Positions 17,266 to 26,854 are shown, counted from the stretch's first letter. The stretch is 64,000 nucleotides of DNA from Candidatus Defluviilinea proxima (GCA_016721115.1 JADKIW010000001.1:4417501-4481500); one strand, 5' to 3'. Notes: a model not told the origin generated them from the sequence alone. Numbers and translations: made by a program.

Positions 17266-18201
17266 TTACAGGCTTACCAAATTACGCAACGCGTCGTGCG
17301 TTTCCTTCACCGCCGCCGCAGACTTATCGAACATGGCCTTTTCATCATCGTCCAGTTTATATTCGATGATCTTTTCCATACCATTGGCGCCCAACATCAC
17401 TGGTACACCAAAATACATATCGTTCAATCCGTATTCACCGTTCATATACGCCGCGCACGGGACAATCAGATTCTTGCCTTTGAGAATCGCTTCGGCCATT
17501 TGGGCACATGCGGCGGCAGGCGCATAATATGCCGAGCCAGTTTTCAACAAGTTCACGATCTCACCACCACCCTTGCGAGTGCGGTTGACGATCGCTTCCA
17601 ATTTATCCGCGGGCAAATACTCTTTCAACGGGACACCAGCAATGTTCGAATGGCGTGTAAGCGGGACCATTTCATCGCCGTGCCCGCCCAACACATAACA
17701 ATCGATATTCTCAACGCTCACACCGGTTTCCATCGCAACGAATGCACGCATACGGGCCGAGTCCAAAATCCCTGCCTGACCAATCACACGCTCACGGGGC
17801 AGACCCGTTTTCTTCAACGTCAAATAGGCCATGGTGTCGAGCGGGTTGGTCAAAACAATAAAGATCGCATCTGGTGAATACTTGAGAGTCTCCAGAGCGG
17901 CTGTACCCACGATCTCTGCATTCTTCGACAACAGATCATCACGGCTCATGCCCGGCTTGCGCGCCAGACCTGCTGTGATGATGATAATGTCAGAACCCTT
18001 GGTGGCGGCATAATCATTTGCACCGATCAGGTCAACATCTTTCCCAATAATGGGCAATGCCTCAGCCAGATCGAGCGCCTTCCCCTGTGGCATCCCTTCC
18101 ACAACATCTACCAAAACAAGGTTGGCAAGTTCACGTTCTGCAAGCCAGTGTGCAGTGGTCGAACCAGTCATCCCTGCGCCGATGATAGAAATCTTTTTCA
18201 T
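17266..18201 (-). CDS. mdh: Malate dehydrogenase (NAD, LDH-like type)
   Basis: Oxidises malate to oxaloacetate with NAD+. 311 aa. Dinucleotide fold GAGMTG at 8-13 with Asp32 of VDVVEG pointing to NAD+. The substrate loop ARKPGMSRDDLL carries Arg where lactate dehydrogenases have Gln, assigning malate specificity. Catalytic pair: Asp of LDSARMR and His of LGGHGDEMV. Ribosome-binding site GGAGG. Lies directly upstream of citrate synthase on the same strand, matching a TCA role. Compare the LDH at 50174, where the same loop has Gln. Confidence 0.96.
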   Translation of the reverse strand: MKKISIIGAGMTGSTTAHWLAERELANLVLVDVVEGMPQGKALDLAEALPIIGKDVDLIGANDYAATKGSDIIIITAGLARKPGMSRDDLLSKNAEIVGTAALETLKYSPDAIFIVLTNPLDTMAYLTLKKTGLPRERVIGQAGILDSARMRAFVAMETGVSVENIDCYVLGGHGDEMVPLTRHSNIAGVPLKEYLPADKLEAIVNRTRKGGGEIVNLLKTGSAYYAPAAACAQMAEAILKGKNLIVPCAAYMNGEYGLNDMYFGVPVMLGANGMEKIIEYKLDDDEKAMFDKSAAAVKETHDALRNLVSL

Positions 18202-18304
18202 TGCTCCTCCATAATATACGATGTAAATGAATTTTATCCGAAAATTTCAGGGTTACTAAGTACAATTTGTCATTCGTTTAGCGTTACGAGCAATGGACAA
18301 GAAA

Positions 18305-18329
18305 ACAGTGGCGTTAGTAACGCCACTGT
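18305..18329 (-). terminator. Terminator of the thioredoxin reductase gene
   Basis: A 12-bp perfect stem (18305-18316 with 18318-18329) which on the minus strand is followed by TTTTC, 19 bases after the trxB stop codon. Confidence 0.7.
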
Positions 18330-18347
18330 CCGCCTCATTCTTAATCT

Positions 18348-19289
18348 TTATTCTGATTCTGCTTCGAGGAACCTTGTCGCCGTTATAGCTGCGGCGGCCC
18401 CCATCCCTGCCGAAGTGACCACCTGACGAAAATGCGGGTCTGCCGCCTCACCGGCCGCAAAGACGCCGGGCACGTTCGTTTCCATTTTGTCATTGACCTT
18501 GATATATCCGAGGTCACTCATTTCCAGTTGGCCCTTGAACATCTGCGTATTCGGTATGTGACCAATGAAGATGAAGAGACCATCCGTTTCAAGGGTTGAT
18601 TCCTCACCCGTCTTCACATTTTTGAGTTGCAAAGCTTCAAGTTTCTCAGCGCCAACTGTTTTGGTAACGACTGTGTCCCAGACCACATTGATCTTGGGAT
18701 GTTCCAGTGCTCGCTTCTGCAAGATCGCTCCAGCCCGAAATGTATCGCGGCGATGAACGATAGTCACAGATGATGCGTACCGTGTAATGAACAACGCCTC
18801 TTCGAGGGCGCTATCACCACCACCAACAACTACGACCTTCTTATCCTTGAAGAACCAACCATCACAAGTGGCGCAATACGAAACACCGCGCCCGGTCAAT
18901 TCCACTTCGCCAGGGATCTCAAGATGTGTGGGGCTTGCGCCCGTGCCAATGATCAACACATCGGCAAGATATTCACCGCTATCCGTTGTCACCTTGAACG
19001 GTCGCTTCGACAAGTCCACCGAGTTCGCTAGATCAAACTCGGTCACTGCGCCGAAATGCTCAGCCTGTTTCTGGAACAACTCACCCAACTGCGCCCCGCC
19101 CACTCCTTCAGGGAACCCGGGATAATTCTCAATGGTATGGGTCAATGCCGCCTGCCCGCCCAACTGCATACCGGTCAACACAATGGGTTGTAACTCTGCG
19201 CGTGCGGCATACAACGCGGCCGCATATCCTGTTGGGCCTGACCCCAACACCAGTACTTTTACATGTTTTGCGTTCTCATTTGATGACAT
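18348..19289 (-). CDS. trxB: Thioredoxin reductase
   Basis: FAD enzyme that reduces thioredoxin with NADPH. 313 aa. FAD fold GSGPTGYAAALYAAR near 12-26, redox-active CATC in SYCATCDGWFF near 137-143, NADPH fold VVVGGGDSALEEAL, and C-terminal FAD motif GVFAAGEAADPHFRQ. The NADPH-binding HRRDTFRA is present, matching NADPH preference. Monocistronic, cytosolic. The gene starts 96 bases from the murA stop codon on the same strand. Confidence 0.96.
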   Translation of the reverse strand: MSSNENAKHVKVLVLGSGPTGYAAALYAARAELQPIVLTGMQLGGQAALTHTIENYPGFPEGVGGAQLGELFQKQAEHFGAVTEFDLANSVDLSKRPFKVTTDSGEYLADVLIIGTGASPTHLEIPGEVELTGRGVSYCATCDGWFFKDKKVVVVGGGDSALEEALFITRYASSVTIVHRRDTFRAGAILQKRALEHPKINVVWDTVVTKTVGAEKLEALQLKNVKTGEESTLETDGLFIFIGHIPNTQMFKGQLEMSDLGYIKVNDKMETNVPGVFAAGEAADPHFRQVVTSAGMGAAAAITATRFLEAESE

Positions 19290-19385
19290 GGTTTATTTTA
19301 TTTCCTCACAAAGATTTTCTTTCGTAATCGAGACTACCTATTAGATGCAAATTTTACCGATAAGTGACACACAATTTGGCAGGGA

Positions 19386-20666
19386 TTATTCCGTCACCCG
19401 TTCAATGTTTGCACCCAACGCCTTGAACTTCTTATCCACGTCCTGATACCCACGTTCGATCTGGCTGATATTCCGCACCGTGGACTTTCCCTTCGCTGCG
19501 AACGCCGCCAGCAACAGAGACATACCTGCGCGGATATCGGGGCTTTCCAGCTTTTCACCATACAACTGATTCGGTCCCTGAATGAGACAACGATATGGAT
19601 CACACAAAATGATCTTCGCGCCCATGCCCACTAACTTGTCAGTGAAATACATACGCCCGGAGAACATCCAATCATGGAACATGATCGAACCACTGGCTTG
19701 TGTAGCAACTGTGATGGCAATACTGATCAAGTCCGTTGGGAATGCAGGCCAGACGTTCGTCTTTATTTCGGGAATTGCACCATCAAGGTCTGGGATAATT
19801 TCCAATGACTGGTTGGATGGAACGATCAAGTCATCACCTTCCACATCCCAATGCACACCCATGCGCTCGAAGATATGCGCCACCATGCCAAGATTCTTGA
19901 TGCCTGCATTCTTGATACGCACGTTCCCATGTGTCACAGCCGCCGCACCGACAAAGCTAATGACCTCCAGATAATCGGGACCGATCGTAAACTCGCCTCC
20001 GTGCAGTTTCGTCACACCGTGAATATGAAGCGTGTTTGAACCGATCTCTTCGATCTGTGCACCAAGACTATTCAAAAAGTAACACAACTCCTGCACATGC
20101 GGTTCAGATGCGGCATTACGAATGACCGTATCTCCTTTTGCAGTGACTGCCGCCATGATCGCATTTTCCGTCGCAGTGACACTGGCTTCATCCATGAGAA
20201 AGTCCGCGCCATGCAAACCGTTCGAGCGGAAAGTAAAGCCGCGATCATATTGCACATCAGAACCGAGCGCTCGCAAAGCAAGGATGTGCGTATCGAGGCG
20301 GCGGCGTCCGATCACATCACCACCGGGCGGAGGCAGTTTGAACTCACCCACCCGCGCCGACATGGGTCCCGCTACAAGGATCGAAGCCCGAATGCGACGG
20401 CAAAGGTCCGGGTCGAGGTCCGCAGGCCTCAGGTCCCGAGCTGTGATGCGCCACGAAGTGGAGTCCAGATCTTCCACCTGTGCTCCCAAGCTTTCGATGA
20501 GATGTCGCATCACCTCCACATCTTTGATGTGGGGGACGTTACGCAAAATCACAGGCTCTTCGGTCAGCAGGCATGCGGCAACCAGGGGTAATGCGGCGTT
20601 CTTGTTTCCAGCGGGGATCACCTCACCACTCAACGGAACTCCGCCTTCAATAACGAATTTTTCCAT
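19386..20666 (-). CDS. murA: UDP-N-acetylglucosamine 1-carboxyvinyltransferase with Asp in the fosfomycin site
   Basis: First committed step of peptidoglycan synthesis: adds enolpyruvate from PEP to UDP-GlcNAc. 426 aa from the second ATG (20666), which sits six bases after AGGAG; the ATG at 20672 abuts that site. Lys22-Asn23 (NKNAALP) match the conserved pair. The active-site loop reads PPPGGDVIGRRRLDTH: residue 117 is Asp (codon at 20316-20318), where most bacteria have the Cys alkylated by fosfomycin. The same change in Mycobacterium and Chlamydia keeps activity and gives intrinsic fosfomycin resistance. Divergent from the prepilin peptidase gene. Confidence 0.96.
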   Translation of the reverse strand: MEKFVIEGGVPLSGEVIPAGNKNAALPLVAACLLTEEPVILRNVPHIKDVEVMRHLIESLGAQVEDLDSTSWRITARDLRPADLDPDLCRRIRASILVAGPMSARVGEFKLPPPGGDVIGRRRLDTHILALRALGSDVQYDRGFTFRSNGLHGADFLMDEASVTATENAIMAAVTAKGDTVIRNAASEPHVQELCYFLNSLGAQIEEIGSNTLHIHGVTKLHGGEFTIGPDYLEVISFVGAAAVTHGNVRIKNAGIKNLGMVAHIFERMGVHWDVEGDDLIVPSNQSLEIIPDLDGAIPEIKTNVWPAFPTDLISIAITVATQASGSIMFHDWMFSGRMYFTDKLVGMGAKIILCDPYRCLIQGPNQLYGEKLESPDIRAGMSLLLAAFAAKGKSTVRNISQIERGYQDVDKKFKALGANIERVTE

Positions 20667-20778
20667 GTTCATCTCCTGGGGATTTCGGGGCGATTGTAAG
20701 GCAGTTCACGCACTCGTGCAAGCACATTACAGTTGGCTTACACGGTATGGCCCCTAAAAAATGGCCTGCACATTAGTA

Positions 20779-20784
20779 TATAAT
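20779..20784 (+). promoter_or_regulatory. TATAAT -10 box, leaderless start of prepilin peptidase
   Basis: A perfect -10 hexamer ends seven bases before ATG 20792, and the earlier ATG at 20783 lies inside it. Translation therefore most likely starts at or next to the first transcribed base. Confidence 0.6.
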
Positions 20785-20791
20785 GAAAGTA

Positions 20792-21583
20792 ATGGATATT
20801 ACTTTATTCATCCCCATTCTGCTCGGCTGGATCGCTGGCCTTCTCGTGAACTATGTATCGGACGTTTTGCCAGTTACTCGCCGCTTTAGCCAGCCGGCTT
20901 GCCCCCACTGCCAATCATCTTTTTCATGGTTTGACTATTTGACTTTTCGCGCATGTCACAATTGCGGGACTCGCCGCAGTCTGCGGATCTGGATCGTTCA
21001 AGCCGTGGCAATCGCTTCTTTTCTGTACTTTTGGCTGTCTCCACCTAAAGCGCTTGGTCTGCCCCTTGGCCTGATCGTACTTACTTATTTTGGCGTCATC
21101 ATCGTCATTGACATGGAACACCGCCTGATTCTGCACCCCACTAGTATGTTTGGCGCAGTGTTGGGACTGATCGTCGGCACCTATATTTACAGAAATGCAG
21201 TAGACGGACTTCCATATGCCTTCTTGAAGTCCTTGATAGGCGGCATCGCTGGCTTTGTCATCATGTTCCTCCTGTACCAATTTGGCGCCTTCATTGCCAA
21301 TTTACGCGCAAGGAAAATGGCATCAGCCGGACAAGCGGATGACGGCGAAGAGGCCCTCGGTGGCGGCGACGTGTACCTGATGGGCGTTTTGGGGCTGATG
21401 CTCGGCTGGCCCAATATCATTCTCGGCATCACCGCTGGTGCATTAGTCGGAGGTGTTGTGGCTCTGCTGGCGCTGATCCAAGTCCTTATCAAAAGGCGCT
21501 ACGCGCAAGACAGCCTGATGACCTTCATCCCCTACGGCCCTTCACTCGTCCTTGGAGCCTTCTATATCCTTTATTTCTTCTAA
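20792..21583 (+). CDS. Type IV prepilin peptidase (A24)
   Basis: Membrane aspartic peptidase that trims and often N-methylates type IV pilin-like proteins. 263 aa from ATG 20792. N-terminal zinc motif CPHC and CHNC near 36-60, then about seven transmembrane segments. Catalytic aspartates: Asp in VIDMEHRLI near 110 and Asp in the signature GGGDVYLMG near 195. It directly precedes the TadE-type genes at 21697 and 24095, one of which has a fitting cleavage motif (G/QSLVE). A full-length PilD-like enzyme rather than the short TadV type. Confidence 0.93.
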   Translation: MDITLFIPILLGWIAGLLVNYVSDVLPVTRRFSQPACPHCQSSFSWFDYLTFRACHNCGTRRSLRIWIVQAVAIASFLYFWLSPPKALGLPLGLIVLTYFGVIIVIDMEHRLILHPTSMFGAVLGLIVGTYIYRNAVDGLPYAFLKSLIGGIAGFVIMFLLYQFGAFIANLRARKMASAGQADDGEEALGGGDVYLMGVLGLMLGWPNIILGITAGALVGGVVALLALIQVLIKRRYAQDSLMTFIPYGPSLVLGAFYILYFF

Positions 21584-21696
21584 CAAATTACAGAAATGAT
21601 AGCCGTATTTTTTACCGTTTAGTACGAATGTCTCATCAAGCCAAATACTGTGTACATTAAACTAAATAACAGGCATATTAGAGAATAGGAAAGACT

Positions 21697-24084
21697 ATGA
21701 AACTATTGAAATTCAACCCCAAAAAGAACAAGGCACAAGCAATCGTCGAATTCGCGATTGCACTGCCTATTTTGCTTTTAATTTTGTACGGGATTATGGA
21801 AACCGGCAGGTACATTCTGATCGTTTCCTTCGTGAACAATGCATCCCGTCAAGCCGCAAGGTATGGTTCAACATCCGGTGTTGGCCCTAATAACATAGAA
21901 CGGTATAGGGATTGTCAAGGGATTAGAGACGCCGCTCAAAAAAGTGATTTTCTAAATGCGTTCGATGATGGCGATATCACCATCACATACGATAACGGAA
22001 CATCTCCATTTACAACACTTGACACTTGCAACGGCACCACAGATACAGGCGTTGCAGTTGCGAACGGAGATCGTGTTACCGTTGAAATCAAAGCTGATTT
22101 CAACGCTGTAGTTCCAAAGCTTGTGCCTTTTATTTCAAGAACTGTCGCAAAGGGGAATCCTATTATCGCCAAAAGCTCCCGCACTCTTGTTTTAACTATT
22201 TCGATACAAAAACCAGGAAGCGGATCAACAAAAGAAACAACAACTACAACCCTTGTTGGCCCCAGCAATCCATCGAAATCTGAAATAGGGCAATCGGCAA
22301 GATTCACTGCTACGGTCGCCGGAACCACAACACCCACTGGCAGTGTGGTATTCAAAGACACTACTAATAATGTAACACTGTGTACCGTTACTTTATCCGG
22401 TGGCACAGCCATATGTGACTATACTTTTACTACTCTTAGCCCTCCAATAAGAAATATTTCTGCTGAGTACTCTGGGGATAGTACTCATAACACTAGTACC
22501 GGCACATTATCCCATGAAGTAACCAAGGCATCGGTCACAGTGACCATAACAGCTGATTCGCCCGACCCATCCGGGGTGAATGCTACTCTTACATCTGTTG
22601 CCGTAACAGTAACCAGCGCATGGACCACCCCAACAGGCACAGTGACCATTGGCGGTGCAGACACCGGTTGTACCATTACCCTCTCAGGAAACAGTGGCAG
22701 TTGTAACAACACGGTAAAATTTACATCTCTCGGCTCCAAAACCCTCACCGCCACTTACAACGGCGATACCGAACATAATACAGGCACTGATACTGAACCT
22801 CATACTGTAATTAACGGTAACGATACCACCACCACAATCACATCAGTAGCATCATTTTCAGGGTTGACCCCAACTTTGACGATCACAGTCAGCGGTATCA
22901 CAACACCTGCTGGCACTGTAACTTTCAAAGAAGGGTCCACTACTCTTTGTACAGCAACTCTTTCCGGCGGTTCAGGGAGTTGCACATCAACTACTCTTAC
23001 CCCTGGTGCACACAATATTACCGCAACATATACCAGTAGTAACGGTCTCAACAGCAGCACTGCGTCGCAAACTGTTACAGCCGGTGCCACCACTACCACC
23101 ATCACTGCAGGGACACCGGTCAATGGTGTAGTGCCTATCACTGCAACCGTCACTGGAAGCGGAACTCCCACTGGCACCGTAGCCATCACTGGCGCGAACA
23201 CAAACTGCACCATCACTCTCGCGAGCGGTACAGGTACCTGCAATGTCACTTTCACTTCATCGGTCACTAACGCAACAGTGACCGGCACCTATAGTGGTGA
23301 TAGCACACACGCCGGGAGTCCAGGCACTACCACGGTAACCGCAACCGTGGTAACAAATATTTCATGTGCCATCAGCGCATATACGTTAAATTCATGGAGC
23401 AATGGCTTCAATGCCGACCCCGTTACAATTCAGAATACCGGTACCACCACTATCAATAACTGGACACTTACATGGACCTTTCCAAATGGACAAACTATTA
23501 CAAATATGTGGAACGGAAATTATACCCAGAGCGGAAGTGTAGTTACAGCCACCAATATGCCATATAATGCAACAATCGCTCCTGGCAGTACAGTATCCTT
23601 TGGCTTCGGAGGAAGCCATACTGGTACAAATAACTACCCTGTTGATTTCAAAGTGAACGGTACTTCCTGCACACCACCACCAGTTGCATCTTGCAGCACC
23701 AGCACTGTCGTCGTTTCCAAAATGCAGTTTGTTAGTGGAAACTTGGTCCTGCCCATTAATAATACTCTTCCATCGGCATTGTTGATCAAAGATGTAACTG
23801 TCACATGGTATGAATCCAAAGGGCACTCAACAGGCAGTGACAAAACTCTCATCTTGAAAACCGCAAAGATTGGGTCCACAACTTTCTGGACAGGTAGCGA
23901 TGCAGACGGCACCAACACGATCACACCTGCATCCCCAACCTATATCCCAACCGGTGCATCTACTATGACATTTACTTATCACCAAACTCAGGACCGTTGG
24001 GATGATGAATCTATTACCATCAATTTAAGTACGCCAGGTTGTACAACTGTTGTTCTTAGCGCACCAGTCGGTTATCACCAATAA
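21697..24084 (+). CDS. TadE-type pseudopilin fused to four Ig-like repeats and a CBM2 cellulose-binding module
   Basis: 795 aa. Residues 10-40 are a TadE N-terminus (KAQAIVEFAIALPILLLILY) with one transmembrane helix; the prepilin site would be A/QAIVE, with Ala instead of the usual Gly. A TadE-like domain runs to about 170. Four Ig-like repeats of the Big_3_5 kind follow (about 182-275, 275-371, 371-463, 463-553), each with TPTGTV, a Cys pair and a TATYNGD-type end. Residues 557-658 are a CBM2 (NTGTTTINNWTLTWTF, GQTITNMWNGNYTQSG, FGFGGSHTG, Cys557 and Cys658). A further 135-residue beta domain ends the protein. Predicted to hold a cellulose-binding head away from the cell. Confidence 0.88.
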   Translation: MKLLKFNPKKNKAQAIVEFAIALPILLLILYGIMETGRYILIVSFVNNASRQAARYGSTSGVGPNNIERYRDCQGIRDAAQKSDFLNAFDDGDITITYDNGTSPFTTLDTCNGTTDTGVAVANGDRVTVEIKADFNAVVPKLVPFISRTVAKGNPIIAKSSRTLVLTISIQKPGSGSTKETTTTTLVGPSNPSKSEIGQSARFTATVAGTTTPTGSVVFKDTTNNVTLCTVTLSGGTAICDYTFTTLSPPIRNISAEYSGDSTHNTSTGTLSHEVTKASVTVTITADSPDPSGVNATLTSVAVTVTSAWTTPTGTVTIGGADTGCTITLSGNSGSCNNTVKFTSLGSKTLTATYNGDTEHNTGTDTEPHTVINGNDTTTTITSVASFSGLTPTLTITVSGITTPAGTVTFKEGSTTLCTATLSGGSGSCTSTTLTPGAHNITATYTSSNGLNSSTASQTVTAGATTTTITAGTPVNGVVPITATVTGSGTPTGTVAITGANTNCTITLASGTGTCNVTFTSSVTNATVTGTYSGDSTHAGSPGTTTVTATVVTNISCAISAYTLNSWSNGFNADPVTIQNTGTTTINNWTLTWTFPNGQTITNMWNGNYTQSGSVVTATNMPYNATIAPGSTVSFGFGGSHTGTNNYPVDFKVNGTSCTPPPVASCSTSTVVVSKMQFVSGNLVLPINNTLPSALLIKDVTVTWYESKGHSTGSDKTLILKTAKIGSTTFWTGSDADGTNTITPASPTYIPTGASTMTFTYHQTQDRWDDESITINLSTPGCTTVVLSAPVGYHQ

Positions 24085-24094
24085 GCGAGAGACT

Positions 24095-24520
24095 ATGAAA
24101 AAAATCAACTCTGAACGCGGACAAAGTTTGGTAGAACTTTCTATAAGTCTGGTGTTTATACTCTACCTGTTATCGGGAATGGTTGAATTTGGCATTGCCC
24201 TATTTCAATTTGTTCAACTGCGGGATGCGGCACAAGAAGGTGCTTTGTATGGTTCCATAAACCCAAGCAAAACAAACGAGATTATTGCACGCGTGAGAAA
24301 TGCATCTTCGGCACCACTCAATCTTAATGACACAAGCCTTGTCACTGTGACTGTGACTTCAACATATAGCGGTGGTACATGTGCCGCCAATGGAACAGAT
24401 TCAGTAACAGTTAAAGTCTCGTACAATCATGTAGTGTTTCTGCCGTTTTTCAGAAACATTAGCGGTAGAACGTCAATTCCACTTGAAGCCACAGTGGTGG
24501 ATACAATTCTAGTCTGTTAG
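24095..24520 (+). CDS. TadE-like pilus-associated protein
   Basis: 142-residue reading frame in total (141 aa). N-terminus SERGQSLVELSISLVFILYL has a textbook type IV prepilin motif, Gly then Glu at +5 (G/QSLVE), followed by one transmembrane helix; FVQLRDAAQEGALYGS is the usual TadE continuation. The rest is a small beta-rich domain with two Cys. It begins ten bases after the CBM2 fusion gene, so the two are cotranscribed. Probably a minor pseudopilin processed by the peptidase at 20792. Confidence 0.9.
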   Translation: MKKINSERGQSLVELSISLVFILYLLSGMVEFGIALFQFVQLRDAAQEGALYGSINPSKTNEIIARVRNASSAPLNLNDTSLVTVTVTSTYSGGTCAANGTDSVTVKVSYNHVVFLPFFRNISGRTSIPLEATVVDTILVC

Positions 24521-25012
24521 AACATAGGCACACAAAAGTATAAGAACGCCTCAGGCGGGGCTTTTATACCTGATCTTGATTAATTAGGTATAATCCCGCC
24601 TGAGTTTTTTATTTAACAAGGAGGTGAAACGGCACATTGACTTCGGGAAAGACAGCGCATGATCCCGCTTTTGCGGGATGACGAGGATAAGGGTTCTCCA
24701 TCGCGAGATGGAGTTAATTATTTTGTTGGATTCGAAACTAGGCGGGGAGACCCCGCCCCTACCAACAAGAATAAGAAAATCGACAGATCAGCGGAAGCCC
24801 TTCGGGTGAACCATCACCCGTTCATTCTTTCCCTCCGAAAATAGAACCCGGCTACAACGCTGTGCGAGTGATCGTGCAGACAAAGATGACGGGAATGGCA
24901 AATAACTTCGTCTTTGCGAGGAACGTTCTTAGCGACGAAGCAACTCCCACCAAGCTGGGGATTGCTTCGTGTTTATGGCGTTCGCACTGACAATAAAAAT
25001 TCGGAGGAACCC
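24521..25012. other. Hairpin-rich intergenic region with an orphan Shine-Dalgarno
   Basis: 492 bases without a recognised gene. It holds an imperfect long hairpin (24550-24559 with 24595-24604, then a T-run), TATAAT at 24589-24594, a near-perfect ribosome-binding site at 24618-24627 followed only by 12-14-codon reading frames, and hairpins at 24662-24679, 24696-24713 and 24741-24757. A longer imperfect inverted repeat lies at 24933-24969 (GACGAAGCAA against TTGCTTCG). The last part supplies the CGGAGGA site for glmS. Confidence 0.6.
24550..24611 (+). terminator. Terminator after the TadE genes
   Basis: Ten-base arms CTCAGGCGGG (24550-24559) and CCCGCCTGAG (24595-24604), with an inner ATACCT/AGGTAT pairing, followed by TTTTTT. 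It ends the TadE transcript. Confidence 0.7.
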
Positions 25013-26854
25013 ATGTGTGGAATCGTAGGATATATCGGTTCGCGTGATGCGACACCGATCATCATCAACGGCCTGAAGAGGCTGGAGTATCGCGGCTATG
25101 ACTCAGCTGGAGTCGCTGTCATCAACGGCGACCAACTTGAAGTGAGGAAAGACGCGGGTAAGTTATCCCAATTAATTGATCTCGTAAGCAAATCCCCCAT
25201 CAATGGCGCACCGGGCATCGGTCATACGCGCTGGGCAACCCACGGAGCGCCGAACGCGCGTAATGCTCATCCGCATCTCGGACAAACAAAGCGCGTGGTC
25301 GTTGTGCAGAATGGCATCGTGGAAAATTTCCTTGAACTCAAGGATGAGTTGATCGCAGAAGGCGTCGAATTTCAATCGGATACTGACACAGAAACTATTG
25401 TACATCTTGTAGAACATTACCTCGCCACAGGCATTGGACTCGTGGAAGCCGCACGCAAAACGTTCAACCAGATCCACGGTGCGAATGTTGTTGTGTTGAT
25501 GTCGGCAGATGAGCCCGATAAGATCGTGACAGCACGTATCGGGAACGCAGGTGGTGTTGTGCTCGGGTTGGGCGAAAGTGAAAACTTTATCGCGAGTGAT
25601 ACACCCGCCATCATGGAACACACGCGTAATGTGATCTTTTTGGAATCGCGACAAATGGCGGTTGTGACACGCGACACCGTGACCATCGAAACATTGGATG
25701 GGGCAAAGGTCAAACCGCAGGTACATACTGTTTCATGGGACCCGATCGCAGCAGAGAAGGGCGAGTATCGCCACTTCATGCAGAAAGAAATCCACGAGCA
25801 GGTGCGTGCGTTAACGGATACGCTCGCCGGGCGTGTAGATTTTGTGAACGGAAAAATCCGTCTCCCCGATCTAAACCTGACTGAAGAACTTGCGCAAAAG
25901 ATCGAGAAGATCTACATCACTGCCTGTGGCACGGCGGCCTATGCGGGTATGGTCGGAAAGTATTTGATCGAAAAGATCGCGCGCATCCCTGTGGAAGTGG
26001 TGATCGGCTCCGAATTCCGATATAGCGATCCGATCCTGAATGATAAGACCGTCGTGTTGGCCATTTCGCAATCTGGCGAGACAGCCGATACGCTTGCGGC
26101 CATGGAAGAAGGACGTCGTAAAGGGGCGATCATTTGGAGCATTGTGAATGCCATCGGCTCACAAGCCATTCGTGTGGCAGATGGATTTATCTCGATGCAA
26201 ACCGGACCTGAGATCGGGGTCGCTTCAACAAAAGCCTTTACCGCCCCTCTGGTGGATCAATACATGCTGGCGATCCTACTTGCAGATATGCGCGGGGTGA
26301 TCGATGAGAAGACTCGCAAAGAATTGGTCGCTGACCTGCGCCTCATCCCGGACCTGGTGGGCCGGACCCTCGAACGAGAAAGCGATGTGGAGGCTGTGGC
26401 TCATGTTCTGAAAGACATCCGTGACTGTTTGTATCTGGGGCGCGGCATCAACATGCCCATTGCATATGAAGGTGCGTTGAAGTTGAAAGAGATCTCCTAC
26501 ATCCATGCTGAGGGATACCCGGCCGGGGAAATGAAACATGGCCCCATTGCCTTAATTGATGAGCGGATGCCAGTGATTTGTTTGGCGCCAAAAGACCCCT
26601 GGCACGAGAAAATGATCTCGCAGATACAGCAAGCCAAGGCACGCGATGGAATCGTGATCGCCGTCGCAACCGATGGAGATGAACTGGTACGGGACATGTC
26701 CAGCCACGTGTTGTGGATCCCTGAAACGCCGTGGATGCTCTCCCCGGTCATCACGGTCCTGCCCTTGCAATTGCTGGCCTACCACATCGCCGCCCTGCGT
26801 GGGCTTGATGTAGACCAGCCACGTAATCTGGCCAAGAGTGTAACAGTAGAGTAA
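25013..26854 (+). CDS. glmS: Glutamine-fructose-6-phosphate aminotransferase (isomerizing)
   Basis: Makes glucosamine-6-phosphate from fructose-6-phosphate and glutamine, feeding cell-wall and amino-sugar synthesis. 613 aa from ATG 25013, fixed by CGGAGGA upstream and by the catalytic Cys that must follow Met (MCGIVGYIG). Class II amidotransferase domain to about 240 (GHTRWATHGAPN, GIVENFLELKDEL), then two SIS domains (ACGTAAYAGMVGKYL, SQSGETADTLAA, ASTKAFTAPLVDQY) and C-terminal DQPRNLAKSVTVE. It interrupts the surface-protein locus, but has its own start and a terminator. Confidence 0.97.
   Translation: MCGIVGYIGSRDATPIIINGLKRLEYRGYDSAGVAVINGDQLEVRKDAGKLSQLIDLVSKSPINGAPGIGHTRWATHGAPNARNAHPHLGQTKRVVVVQNGIVENFLELKDELIAEGVEFQSDTDTETIVHLVEHYLATGIGLVEAARKTFNQIHGANVVVLMSADEPDKIVTARIGNAGGVVLGLGESENFIASDTPAIMEHTRNVIFLESRQMAVVTRDTVTIETLDGAKVKPQVHTVSWDPIAAEKGEYRHFMQKEIHEQVRALTDTLAGRVDFVNGKIRLPDLNLTEELAQKIEKIYITACGTAAYAGMVGKYLIEKIARIPVEVVIGSEFRYSDPILNDKTVVLAISQSGETADTLAAMEEGRRKGAIIWSIVNAIGSQAIRVADGFISMQTGPEIGVASTKAFTAPLVDQYMLAILLADMRGVIDEKTRKELVADLRLIPDLVGRTLERESDVEAVAHVLKDIRDCLYLGRGINMPIAYEGALKLKEISYIHAEGYPAGEMKHGPIALIDERMPVICLAPKDPWHEKMISQIQQAKARDGIVIAVATDGDELVRDMSSHVLWIPETPWMLSPVITVLPLQLLAYHIAALRGLDVDQPRNLAKSVTVE

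Noticed and set aside
21936..23924. Val/Pro-rich minus-strand frames opposite the CBM2 fusion
   Set aside because: Artefacts of Thr/Gly-rich coding repeats on the plus strand.
24914..25012. N-terminal extension of glmS
   Set aside because: Would place 33 residues before the catalytic Cys that must be at position 2, and runs through a repeat.
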